Positions 18,665-25,838 of a DNA stretch of 64,000 nt are shown here, piece after piece. The DNA lies in the NCBI RefSeq assembly GCF_002154725.1, contig NZ_MTAW01000119.1, positions 168,821 to 232,820 on the forward strand. The letters are read 5' to 3'. This DNA is from Nostoc sp. 106C. GTDB taxonomy: Bacteria; Cyanobacteriota; Cyanobacteriia; Cyanobacteriales; Nostocaceae. The translations under genes were made by a program, and so were the position numbers. The notes below the pieces were generated by a model, which had not been told where the DNA came from, searched no databases, and saw nothing but the letters and a program-made list of their open reading frames with translations. Positions within the stretch are counted from its first letter, which is position 1, and the number at the start of each line of letters is the position of its first letter.

Positions 18665-18748
18665 AGCAGAAATGCTCCACGCTGGTCTGTCTTTCAGAAG
18701 AGTAATTTCCTATGCAATTGAATTCCTCATCAAAAAGAGAGATTTGTT

Positions 18749-18851
18749 ATACCAATTTGAAAAAAGAATGCAACAGATTGTAGGGGCACGGCACTGCCGT
18801 GACCTCTAGAATATTATTGATGTGTCGCAAACATTATTTGATTTGGTATTA
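18749..18851. repeat. ~102-bp MITE-like element, copy 1 of 3
   Basis: The element runs from ATACCAATTTGAAAAAAG to TTATTTGATTTGGTAT, with an internal hairpin GGGGCACGGCA/TGCCGTGACC. Nearly identical copies lie at 24104-24204 and 59286-59387. The ends are imperfect inverted repeats (ATACCAA..), flanked by TTA or TA. There is no coding capacity. It lies between the divergent P450 and SDR genes. Confidence 0.85.
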
Positions 18852-19060
18852 GCAAAGAAGATTGCTCAATAATTTCATTAGCGATCGCTTTTTACTAGTG
18901 AAGTAGACTAATTTACAACTGCAAGTGTTTTTTGTAGCTAGTACGCTTGCGCTCTGATTTTTTCTTCAGTCAAGTGCTTGGGCTTGATCGGCATCTAAAC
19001 CCATATTGTCCAAGCACAACTTTGATTGCTCTATCCAATGACAATAACTTAGGAATACAA

Positions 19061-19774
19061 ATGAACTTAGAAAAGCAACTACCAAGTTTAGCGATCGTTA
19101 CTGGTGCAAATCGAGGCATCGGGCTGGAAGTTACACGCCAACTAGCTCATCAAAATATTACTGTGATTTTAGGAGCGCGTGACCTAGAAAAGGGAAAAGC
19201 TGCCGCCGAGACATTGGCAACAGAAGGGTTTGAGGTTTTACCCCGTTGGCTCGATGTGACTAATCAACAGAGTATCGATCGCCTAGCGACCGAGGTCAAA
19301 CAAAAGTTTGGGCGATTGGATATCCTTGTTAATAATGCTGGTATTCTCTACGATACTTGGCAGCAGGCGATCGATGCCAACTTGGATACGGTACGCACAG
19401 CACTGGAAACTAACGTCTTTGGCCCTTGGCGCATGTGTCAGGCATTTATTCCATTACTACGCCAAAGCCAACGCGGACGAATTGTCAATGTTTCTAGTGG
19501 CGCTGGGGCGTTGACAAGCATGAGTGGTGGCATACCCGCTTACGGCGTGTCGAAAGCAGCACTCAATGCACTAACTCGTAAACTGGCTGATGAGTTGAAA
19601 GGAACTGGCATTCTCGTTAACGCAGTTTGCCCAGGCTGGGTTGCAACCGAGATGGGTGGCGCAGGAGGACGACCTATTGAACAAGGTGCCGCAGGGATTG
19701 TCTGGGCAGCAACACTTCCTGAAAATGGCCCAACAGGCGGATTCTTCCGCGATCAAAAGCCTCTAGCTTGGTAA
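19061..19774 (+). CDS. Short-chain dehydrogenase/reductase (SDR)
   Basis: This 237-residue classical SDR has the cofactor motif TGANRGIG near residues 14-21, NNAG near 88, a catalytic serine in VNVSSGAG, and YGVSK (Tyr and Lys about 158-162). The closing motif PGWVATEMGG fits. It resembles carbonyl-reductase-like SDRs that reduce ketones or quinones with NADPH. The ATG at 19061 is chosen because it has TAGGA six bases upstream; an upstream frame to 18947 adds 38 residues with no SDR character. It is monocistronic, and its substrate is unknown. Confidence 0.92.
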   Translation: MNLEKQLPSLAIVTGANRGIGLEVTRQLAHQNITVILGARDLEKGKAAAETLATEGFEVLPRWLDVTNQQSIDRLATEVKQKFGRLDILVNNAGILYDTWQQAIDANLDTVRTALETNVFGPWRMCQAFIPLLRQSQRGRIVNVSSGAGALTSMSGGIPAYGVSKAALNALTRKLADELKGTGILVNAVCPGWVATEMGGAGGRPIEQGAAGIVWAATLPENGPTGGFFRDQKPLAW

Positions 19775-19913
19775 GTCTAGGCATTCAATCAAAATTGCCA
19801 TCAGTGCAGATACACCAGTAGAAATATAAGCAGTACTCAACAATCACAATGGTGGTTTTTAGGAAATTGCAATTCATTTACCAATACTATGAAAGTAACC
19901 GCAATCAGCTGTT

Positions 19914-20552
19914 ATGGAATCTACCACTGACCAAATAGAAACTGAAAAATCAACCATAGCCATTATGATTCTGGCTGCCGGTGCATCTACTCGCATGGGT
20001 ACACCAAAACAGTTGTTGTTTTATCAAGGACGGAGTTTAGTACAATACATCACAGAAATGGCGATCGCTTCAGTTTGTAACCCTGTGATAGTCGTACTTG
20101 GAGCATATTCAGAACAGATTCGTCCCCAAATCAATCACCTTCCCGTAAGCATCGTTGAAAACTTAGATTGGGCTTGGGGAATGAGTGCTTCCATCAACAG
20201 CGGGATTCAATTTTTGCATAATCTTTCGCAGAATATTGAAGCAGTAGTTATTGTACTTTGCGACCAACCATTTCTTTCACCCCAAATTATTAATCAACTT
20301 GTTGACGCATATTATTCAACAAAAAAACCTATTGTTGCTTGCGAATATGCAGGAACATTAGGTGTACCTGCTCTGTTTAGTAAAATATTTTTTTCAGAAC
20401 TTGCTGAGTTACAAGGAACTTCAGGAGCAAAAAAAGTTATTCATAATAACCTTTCTCAAGTATTTTCTATTCCTTTCAACCAAGGCAATATTGATATTGA
20501 TACTCCAAAAGATTATCAAAAATTGCTCTCAAGTAACATTGATTTGATTTAA
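19914..20552 (+). CDS. MobA/MocA-like nucleotidyltransferase
   Basis: This 212-residue NTP-transferase fold protein has the signature LAAGASTRMGTPKQLL at about 19-34 and the metal-binding aspartate in VLCDQPFLSP near 110. The closest described functions are molybdenum-cofactor cytidylyl- or guanylyltransferases (MocA, MobA). Cyanobacteria also use related proteins with unassigned roles. No molybdenum enzyme gene is seen nearby, so the cofactor role is only a possibility. No clear ribosome-binding site precedes the ATG. The gene is AT-richer than the upstream SDR. Confidence 0.85.
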   Translation: MESTTDQIETEKSTIAIMILAAGASTRMGTPKQLLFYQGRSLVQYITEMAIASVCNPVIVVLGAYSEQIRPQINHLPVSIVENLDWAWGMSASINSGIQFLHNLSQNIEAVVIVLCDQPFLSPQIINQLVDAYYSTKKPIVACEYAGTLGVPALFSKIFFSELAELQGTSGAKKVIHNNLSQVFSIPFNQGNIDIDTPKDYQKLLSSNIDLI

Positions 20553-20722
20553 GTTAAAAGATTTTCTACACATCAACAAAGTTGCTGTATCCAAAATGCA
20601 AGGTCACGAATAGTTTCTACAGCCGCTGTAAAATTTGGATTTGAGTTTACCGCTGATTATATTATGTCCGATTGAACACTTGTCATTGCAAACGGATTTT
20701 AAATTCGTCGAATTCACGTTAA

Positions 20723-21478
20723 TTAAGATAAAAAATCAATCAAAATTTTTGCAAACTCAGCAGTATGGCTATAAAGAAGGCCATGTCCGGCTTGTTTAAT
20801 AATTTTGAGTTCTGAACCCAAAATTCTGTTATTTAAAATATTACTATTGCCAGGAGGAATTACGGAATCGCTATCTCCAGTAATGATTAAGGTAGGTGCT
20901 TTAATGCCTTGCAATAAATTACAGGTATCGTGAGTATTGTGCGCCTGTAGTAGTCTTATCAAACCATCTTGCTGACTGTGATAAGGTGAGGTCTTTTTGA
21001 AAAAATCTTCTGCTTTTTCCCGGTTATGAGAAATAGCTAAGTATGATTCTGGAAAAAGAATATCCAATAAATCTCCTCGATTATTGGGGTCGAAATCGCT
21101 ACAATCTCCACCTGCCATTGTGCAGGCTAATATCAATTTATTTAGCTTGCTAGCATGTCTTAAGGCAAACTGTTGAGCAATCATACCACCCATGCTGCCT
21201 CCAAGAACATGAGTTTGTGCTATTCCTAAAGCATTTAGCAATCCTGCTGCATCATTTGCCATATCAGCAGTTGTGTAGTTTTCTATTGACTGACTTTTTG
21301 TACGTCCAGAATCGCGGTTATCAAACACAATGACTTGGTAATGTTTTGCCATTTCATCAAGGAACGCATCCCCCCAGTCCAAAAGGCTGAAGCTTAAACC
21401 CATAATCATGAGTAGCGGATAACCACTGCCTTTAACCTCGTAGTAAATGCTAATATCTCCAACTTGAGTTTCTGGCAT
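20723..21478 (-). CDS. Alpha/beta hydrolase
   Basis: This 251-residue alpha/beta-hydrolase carries the nucleophile elbow GGSMGG (about 94-99), a catalytic Asp candidate in IITGDSDSVIPP near 200, and a His in QAGHGLLYS near 232. The oxyanion-side motif LLMIMGLSFSLLDW near residue 23 is typical of the 3-oxoadipate enol-lactonase/haloalkane-esterase group. It is cytosolic with no signal peptide. The ATG at 21478 has AGGATG upstream at good spacing. Its substrate cannot be named. It is monocistronic. Confidence 0.9.
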   Translation of the reverse strand: MPETQVGDISIYYEVKGSGYPLLMIMGLSFSLLDWGDAFLDEMAKHYQVIVFDNRDSGRTKSQSIENYTTADMANDAAGLLNALGIAQTHVLGGSMGGMIAQQFALRHASKLNKLILACTMAGGDCSDFDPNNRGDLLDILFPESYLAISHNREKAEDFFKKTSPYHSQQDGLIRLLQAHNTHDTCNLLQGIKAPTLIITGDSDSVIPPGNSNILNNRILGSELKIIKQAGHGLLYSHTAEFAKILIDFLS

Positions 21479-21887
21479 TTGAACATCCTATTAAGATAAA
21501 AAATAGAAAAATTAATAATTAGCTTTTAAAATTTTTTGTAAAGCTTTTAGAGAATCTTAGTCAAATTAAGATCGTGCCAAACTTTAATTTATTAGTTATA
21601 TAAAAAACTTAACATTACTATTTGATTGTACTCAACTTTATGGTTAACTTTTTAGCTGGACTAGTTGCTTACACCTACTAACAGAAAAACCTTCTTTAGA
21701 TAATCGAGATAACTGATAACCATACACTCGCTGCGGACATATCACAAGTAATTTGCTAAGCTGAGATGCGATATGTCGTAGGGGCATGGCATCCATAATC
21801 TTTCGGTGCATCACATAATTTTATCGGTGCCGTGCCCCTAGAATTCGTGTTAACTGAACGGTATTGGGCTATAAACCGAGGAAGCGT
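21479..21887. other. Intergenic gap with one GGGGCATGGCA hairpin
   Basis: The first 250 bp are AT-rich and featureless. At 21779-21840, TAGGGGCATGGCA returns as TGCCGTGCCCCTA and would form a long hairpin. It shares the GGGGCA(C/T)GGCA core with the ~102-bp element family but not its ends. It lies just past the stop of the GMC oxidoreductase gene and could terminate it. Confidence 0.55.
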
Positions 21888-23441
21888 CTACGCACTTGTT
21901 AAAAGCGCTTGTTGTGAAACACCACCTGCGGCTTTAATTAAATCGGCTGCTTTTTCGCCAATCATCATTGTGGTGGCATTAGTGTTTCCCGTGATAAGGG
22001 TTGGCATAATTGAGGCATCCACTACACGTAACCTCTCAACTCCATTTACCCGCAGTTCAGGGTCTACTACAGAATCGGTGTCAGTTCCCATTTTGCAAGT
22101 GCCGACAGGATGGTATACAGTTTCGCAGGTTTCCCGGATGTAAGCTTGAAGTGCTTCATCACTAGTTACATCAGCACCGGGAGCAGCTTCCTCACCTCGG
22201 AAGTCATCAAATGCATACGAGTGGAATATCTGGCGGATAATTTTGATTCCTGCAACTAGCTTTTGCAAATCAGATTCACTTTGGAGATAGTTCATCTGAA
22301 TTACAGGTGGATCTTGAGGCGAAGCAGAACGCAGAGTGAGATGACCACGGCTTTGGGGATTAGTCACACAGACTGAAGCTGCGAATCCTGCACCTTGACG
22401 GGCATAGCCAGGAGGTGTCCACAAAACAGGGCCACAGTGAAACTGTAAATCTGGCGCAGTATCTAAACGACCTTCAGTATGCAGGAACAATCCAGCTTCC
22501 CCAATATTACTAGTTGCAGCTGGTTGTAGATCCTGAGTTGCTTGGTATGCAACTATGACAGAAAGATGATCTTGGAGGTTTTGACCGACACCAGGTAAAT
22601 CAACAACTACGGGAATATTTAGCGATCGCAGATGTTCTGCATTGCCAATGCCAGAGAGCATCAACAGTTTGGGCGAATCAAACGCGCCAGCAGAAAGAAT
22701 TACTTCCTGATTTACAAAGGTTTGGTGTATCGTTCCTTCGTGCAGATATTCCACTCCAATTGTGCGCGTTCCCTCAAACAATAACCGAGTGACTAACGCA
22801 GCAGTGGTAACTGTTAAATTGGGACGATCTAAAATGGGTAATAGAAATGCTGCTGCTGTACTGTGCCGCTTACCATCTTTAATAGTTAACTGGTAAAGTC
22901 CGGCTCCCTGCTGTTGTGCGCCATTAAAATCAGGATTGCGATCATAACCAAGTGCAACTGCTGCTTCGACAAATCGATGTGATGTGACAGCAGGTGCTAA
23001 GGGATCTGTAACACTCAGCAATCCATCAACCCCGTGAAATTGAGATGCACCATGCTGATGGTTTTCGGATTTCTTGAAGTAGGGCAACACATCTTGGTAA
23101 CTCCAACCAGGATTACCTAACTCCTGCCAGCGAGTGTAATCATGACGATTGCCTCGAATATAAATCATGGCGTTGATCGAACTGGTGCCACCCAAAACTT
23201 TCCCACGCGGACAATAAATTTTGCGGTTATTGATGTACGGTTCTTCTTCCGTAAAATATGCCCAGTCTACCTCTGTGCCCCACAGTTTTATCCAGTCTAG
23301 AGGAATTTGGTGTTCTGGTAGGGTAGGCGGATTGCCTGCTTCTAGTAATAAAACGGTTGTTTTACCGTCTTCTGTGAGGCGGTTGGCAACAACACAGCCC
23401 GCCGAGCCTGCACCAATCACAATATAATCGTATTCAGTCAT
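21888..23441 (-). CDS. GMC-family FAD oxidoreductase (choline dehydrogenase-like)
   Basis: This 517-residue flavoprotein of the glucose-methanol-choline family starts with DYIVIGAGSAGCVVANRL, the ADP-binding fold for FAD. It contains GMC signature 1 in GKVLGGTSSINAMIYIRGN at about 79-97 and signature 2 in GAFDSPKLLMLSGIG near 252-266. The C-terminal catalytic part has YHPVGTCKMG (His about 442) and GNTNATTMMIGEKAADL. Such enzymes oxidise primary alcohols, including choline, alkanols and sugars. No betaine-aldehyde dehydrogenase or choline transporter is adjacent, so a choline role is not supported by context. The VOC-family gene lies 59 bp upstream on the same strand and may form an operon with it. 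Confidence 0.93.
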   Translation of the reverse strand: MTEYDYIVIGAGSAGCVVANRLTEDGKTTVLLLEAGNPPTLPEHQIPLDWIKLWGTEVDWAYFTEEEPYINNRKIYCPRGKVLGGTSSINAMIYIRGNRHDYTRWQELGNPGWSYQDVLPYFKKSENHQHGASQFHGVDGLLSVTDPLAPAVTSHRFVEAAVALGYDRNPDFNGAQQQGAGLYQLTIKDGKRHSTAAAFLLPILDRPNLTVTTAALVTRLLFEGTRTIGVEYLHEGTIHQTFVNQEVILSAGAFDSPKLLMLSGIGNAEHLRSLNIPVVVDLPGVGQNLQDHLSVIVAYQATQDLQPAATSNIGEAGLFLHTEGRLDTAPDLQFHCGPVLWTPPGYARQGAGFAASVCVTNPQSRGHLTLRSASPQDPPVIQMNYLQSESDLQKLVAGIKIIRQIFHSYAFDDFRGEEAAPGADVTSDEALQAYIRETCETVYHPVGTCKMGTDTDSVVDPELRVNGVERLRVVDASIMPTLITGNTNATTMMIGEKAADLIKAAGGVSQQALLTSA

Positions 23442-23500
23442 AGATTATCTTTGTTAATTGCAAAATTTGTATTTCAGCGATCGCTAATAGTAAACCTGCT

Positions 23501-23980
23501 TTAAACTTGCGTTATTGGGATTGGTTGACCAAACACTTGTTCCACGATCTGAGGTTGGACTGATTGCAAATATTGAGTTGCAAATTCAGGAGGCAAAAAC
23601 TCCAACAATAGCCAGTTCTCCACCCAAAACTCAATTACTTTGAACACCCCGCGGTCACAAAGCGCAACTTGCCAACCTTCACGCATACCGATTTGCTCAA
23701 TTTGCTCTTGGCTAGCAGGTACAGAAATTGCGACATGAGTTGCCACAAAGCTTGGCGAACTGGATGTTTGGATAACTTTGCTTGGTTCTGTGTCCGAAGC
23801 GGGAACACACACAGATCCTAAAGGAAACACTTCAATTCCAGTGCCATAATCATCAAATACAACCACGGCATAACTACCGCCAGGATTTGGGAAATCAAAG
23901 AGCTTACCGTGACAAATTTCTGCCAGTACGCTTGCAACGCGAAGCGGATTTTGAGCGGCAATGGAAATGTGATGAATCAT
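23501..23980 (-). CDS. VOC/glyoxalase-like protein
   Basis: This protein of about 159 residues begins MIHHISIAA, typical of the vicinal-oxygen-chelate fold, with a first metal-ligand-like histidine. A second module contains FVATHVAISV near 80 and a glutamate candidate in WLLLEFLPP near 130. It is a single VOC domain. The enzyme type, or even catalytic activity, cannot be fixed. I use the ATG at 23980 because GGAGTG lies seven bases upstream; a GTG start at 23989 would add three residues. It lies upstream of the GMC oxidoreductase in the same direction. Confidence 0.75.
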   Translation of the reverse strand: MIHHISIAAQNPLRVASVLAEICHGKLFDFPNPGGSYAVVVFDDYGTGIEVFPLGSVCVPASDTEPSKVIQTSSSPSFVATHVAISVPASQEQIEQIGMREGWQVALCDRGVFKVIEFWVENWLLLEFLPPEFATQYLQSVQPQIVEQVFGQPIPITQV

Positions 23981-24103
23981 CAGAATCACTCCATTAATTA
24001 ATTTTAATTTAGAAACTTAAGTGGTCACTTCTGGCATTAGTTGCTAAAACTTTACAAAAAGCTAATCTCTTGAATACCAGACTAATATGTGTTGGGATAA
24101 GTT

Positions 24104-24204
24104 ATACCAATTTGAAAAAAGAATGCGACAGATTGTAGGGTCACGGCAGTGCTGTGACCTCTAGAATATTATTGATGTGTCGCAAACATTATTTGATTTG
24201 GTAT
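24104..24204. repeat. ~102-bp MITE-like element, copy 2 of 3
   Basis: It has the same ends and core as the element at 18749, with a few base changes in the hairpin (GGTCACGGCAGTGCTGTGACC, compensating on both arms). The next element begins 28 bp further on, so two different families lie side by side. Confidence 0.85.
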
Positions 24205-24232
24205 TAGTTAATTGCAACTAGGTAATGTTGTC

Positions 24233-24418
24233 ATACCATTTCACAAAAAATATGATGTGGATGTAGGTTGGGTTGAGGAACGAAACCCAACAATTACAAG
24301 ACTTTGAAGTGTTGGGTTTCACTCAGTTCAAACGCCACTTCACTCAAGTCGGGAAACCCGCCCACGTGAGTGGCTCCCCAACCTACGCATCTGTCTCATT
24401 TTTTGCTGGAATTGGTAT
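24233..24418. repeat. 186-bp palindromic element, copy 1 of 3
   Basis: The element starts ATACCATTTCACAAAAAAT and ends GCTGGAATTGGTAT, with ATACCA-type inverted ends. Inside are two nested hairpins with arms GTTGGGTT/AACCCAAC and CCCAACA/TGTTGGG. Copy 2 (33640-33825) has exactly the same length, and a truncated, interrupted copy 3 lies at 52748-53037. In this copy the loops read GAGGAACGA and ATTACAAGACTTTGAAG. Confidence 0.85.
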
Positions 24419-24574
24419 AAGCGCTGCTAATTCGAGGTTTGCCAATATAGACAGTGTGATCGCTCCAACTTCTACAAAATGCGATCGCTCAAATTTATCT
24501 TTCATAAAACGCAAAGTGCGATGGCCTACGCAGGTAGTGTCTACGCAAAATTAGCTTTCTTTACCAGAATCACC

Positions 24575-24739
24575 TCATCCATAGAGAACCTCATCTCATT
24601 TGTGACCAACGAGATCGGGTTGTTTATCAACGAGTACTCATCCATAGAGAAGGCGATCGCATTTGTGACCAACCAGATCGAGTTGTCTATCAATGAGATC
24701 TCATTCATCAAGAACCTCATCTAATTTGTCACCAACAAG
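24575..24739. repeat. 63-bp tandem repeat built of 21-bp heptad units
   Basis: Units begin TCATCCATAGAGAA at 24575 and 24638 and TCATTCATCAAGAA at 24701, giving about 2.6 copies of 63 bp, each of three related 21-bp segments. On the plus strand they read as seven-residue units (SSIENLI, SFVTNEI, GLFINEY, SSIEKAI, AFVTNQI, ELSINEI). The 21-bp period matches the otherwise unrelated array at 5698-5905. A short ORF crosses it, but it has no ribosome-binding site and no conserved start. Confidence 0.75.
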
Positions 24740-24909
24740 TTAATTTTTTGTGCGGAGAGGCTGCACTAAGTGATGAGAAATTGCGCTGCTACAAGTTGAG
24801 GAACTCCAAGGAGCGATCGCTATAGATTATATGATGTCCGGCTAATTACCCTTAATATGTCACCAAGGCTTAGTAAAATTTTACTTTTTGACTTGAGAAT
24901 AATCCTACA

Positions 24910-25137
24910 TAACCTGAGTTCGGGATAAGAAATCCTCAAACCCCTTGATTTTTCGTTGTCTGGTCTGAAACTTTGTTTTCATATATTTTCAATAAGGCAT
25001 GTTGTTGATATTAATCTCATTTGTGAACCTTATTGACGAAACGATTCCACTTTAATCACTTCTTTTACCACTTAGAATTTTGCTCAATCTATACACAATA
25101 AGCTTTTTAGCTTCTGGCTTAACCCGAACTCAGGTTA
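24910..25137. repeat. 228-bp element with 20-bp terminal inverted repeats
   Basis: TAACCTGAGTTCGGGATAAG at 24910-24929 returns as CTTAACCCGAACTCAGGTTA at 25118-25137, 19 of 20 bases matching. The 188 bp between are AT-rich with no ORF. The layout is that of a MITE derived from an insertion sequence. The parent IS is not in this window. Confidence 0.7.
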
Positions 25138-25172
25138 CATATATTCTTAACATTTCAATTCGGATTGCTATA

Positions 25173-25838
25173 TTACATAACATAAGCTGTAAACCGCACA
25201 AGATTATCCTGACCGAACTGCAATGAATCTCCATTGAGCAAACGATATTGCACGCCAGGATTTAAAGGAGTGTTATTTAAATAAATACCATTTGTACTCA
25301 TATCAACAATCATGTAAGCATTTTGCGACCAGTCCCAATAGACTCGCGCATGGCGACGAGAAATTATTCCCTCGTTAGGAAGACCAGTTAAGTCAATTTC
25401 TGGCGGAACAGTCATACTTTGACTGCGGCGGCCAATATAACCTACTTCTCCAGACCACTGGAATTCTCTACCTGTAGTGTGAATTAGCTTTAAAAGTGGC
25501 AACCTTGGCGGTGGCGGAGTATAAGCAGGCTGTACAGGTGGAACATAGGGAGGAACTCGTTGCTGATACTCTGTGGAATAATCGACGGGGGGTTGATAGG
25601 TGGGTGGATTTACTACTGGTCGTGGAGGTTGGACAGGTTGTGGAGGATTTGCTTGTGGTGGAGTTGGTTGTGGTGGAGTCGGTTGTGGTGGAGTTGGTTG
25701 TGGTGAAACAGGTCTAGTTGGCGTAGGTGTAATTACATTACCCAAAGGAGTTGAGCACCAAGGGCAAACCTTAGCATTGTTAGGCAAAGCGCGGTTGAAA
25801 TATTCGCAATTAGGATTAGGGCACCGATTTGCAGGCAT
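25173..25838 (-). CDS. Zinc-ribbon / FHA domain protein
   Basis: This 221-residue protein has an N-terminal zinc ribbon (CPNPNC at 6-11 and CPWC at 25-28), a proline-rich linker of PQPTPP-type repeats at about 40-105, and a C-terminal FHA domain at about 112-221. The FHA signature residues are visible: GYIGRR, ISRRHARVY and DMSTNGIYLN. FHA domains bind phosphothreonine peptides, so this is probably a cytoplasmic reader or scaffold of Ser/Thr phosphorylation. Its start overlaps the end of the upstream pseudokinase gene by 23 bp, implying translational coupling and joint function. The linker is low-complexity and its DNA is a tandem GGTTGTGGTGGAGTT-type repeat. Confidence 0.9.
   Translation of the reverse strand: MPANRCPNPNCEYFNRALPNNAKVCPWCSTPLGNVITPTPTRPVSPQPTPPQPTPPQPTPPQANPPQPVQPPRPVVNPPTYQPPVDYSTEYQQRVPPYVPPVQPAYTPPPPRLPLLKLIHTTGREFQWSGEVGYIGRRSQSMTVPPEIDLTGLPNEGIISRRHARVYWDWSQNAYMIVDMSTNGIYLNNTPLNPGVQYRLLNGDSLQFGQDNLVRFTAYVM

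Noticed and set aside
24479..24724. 81-codon ORF across the 63-bp tandem repeat
   Set aside because: No ribosome-binding site, and the first half has no coding character; more simply explained as a repeat.
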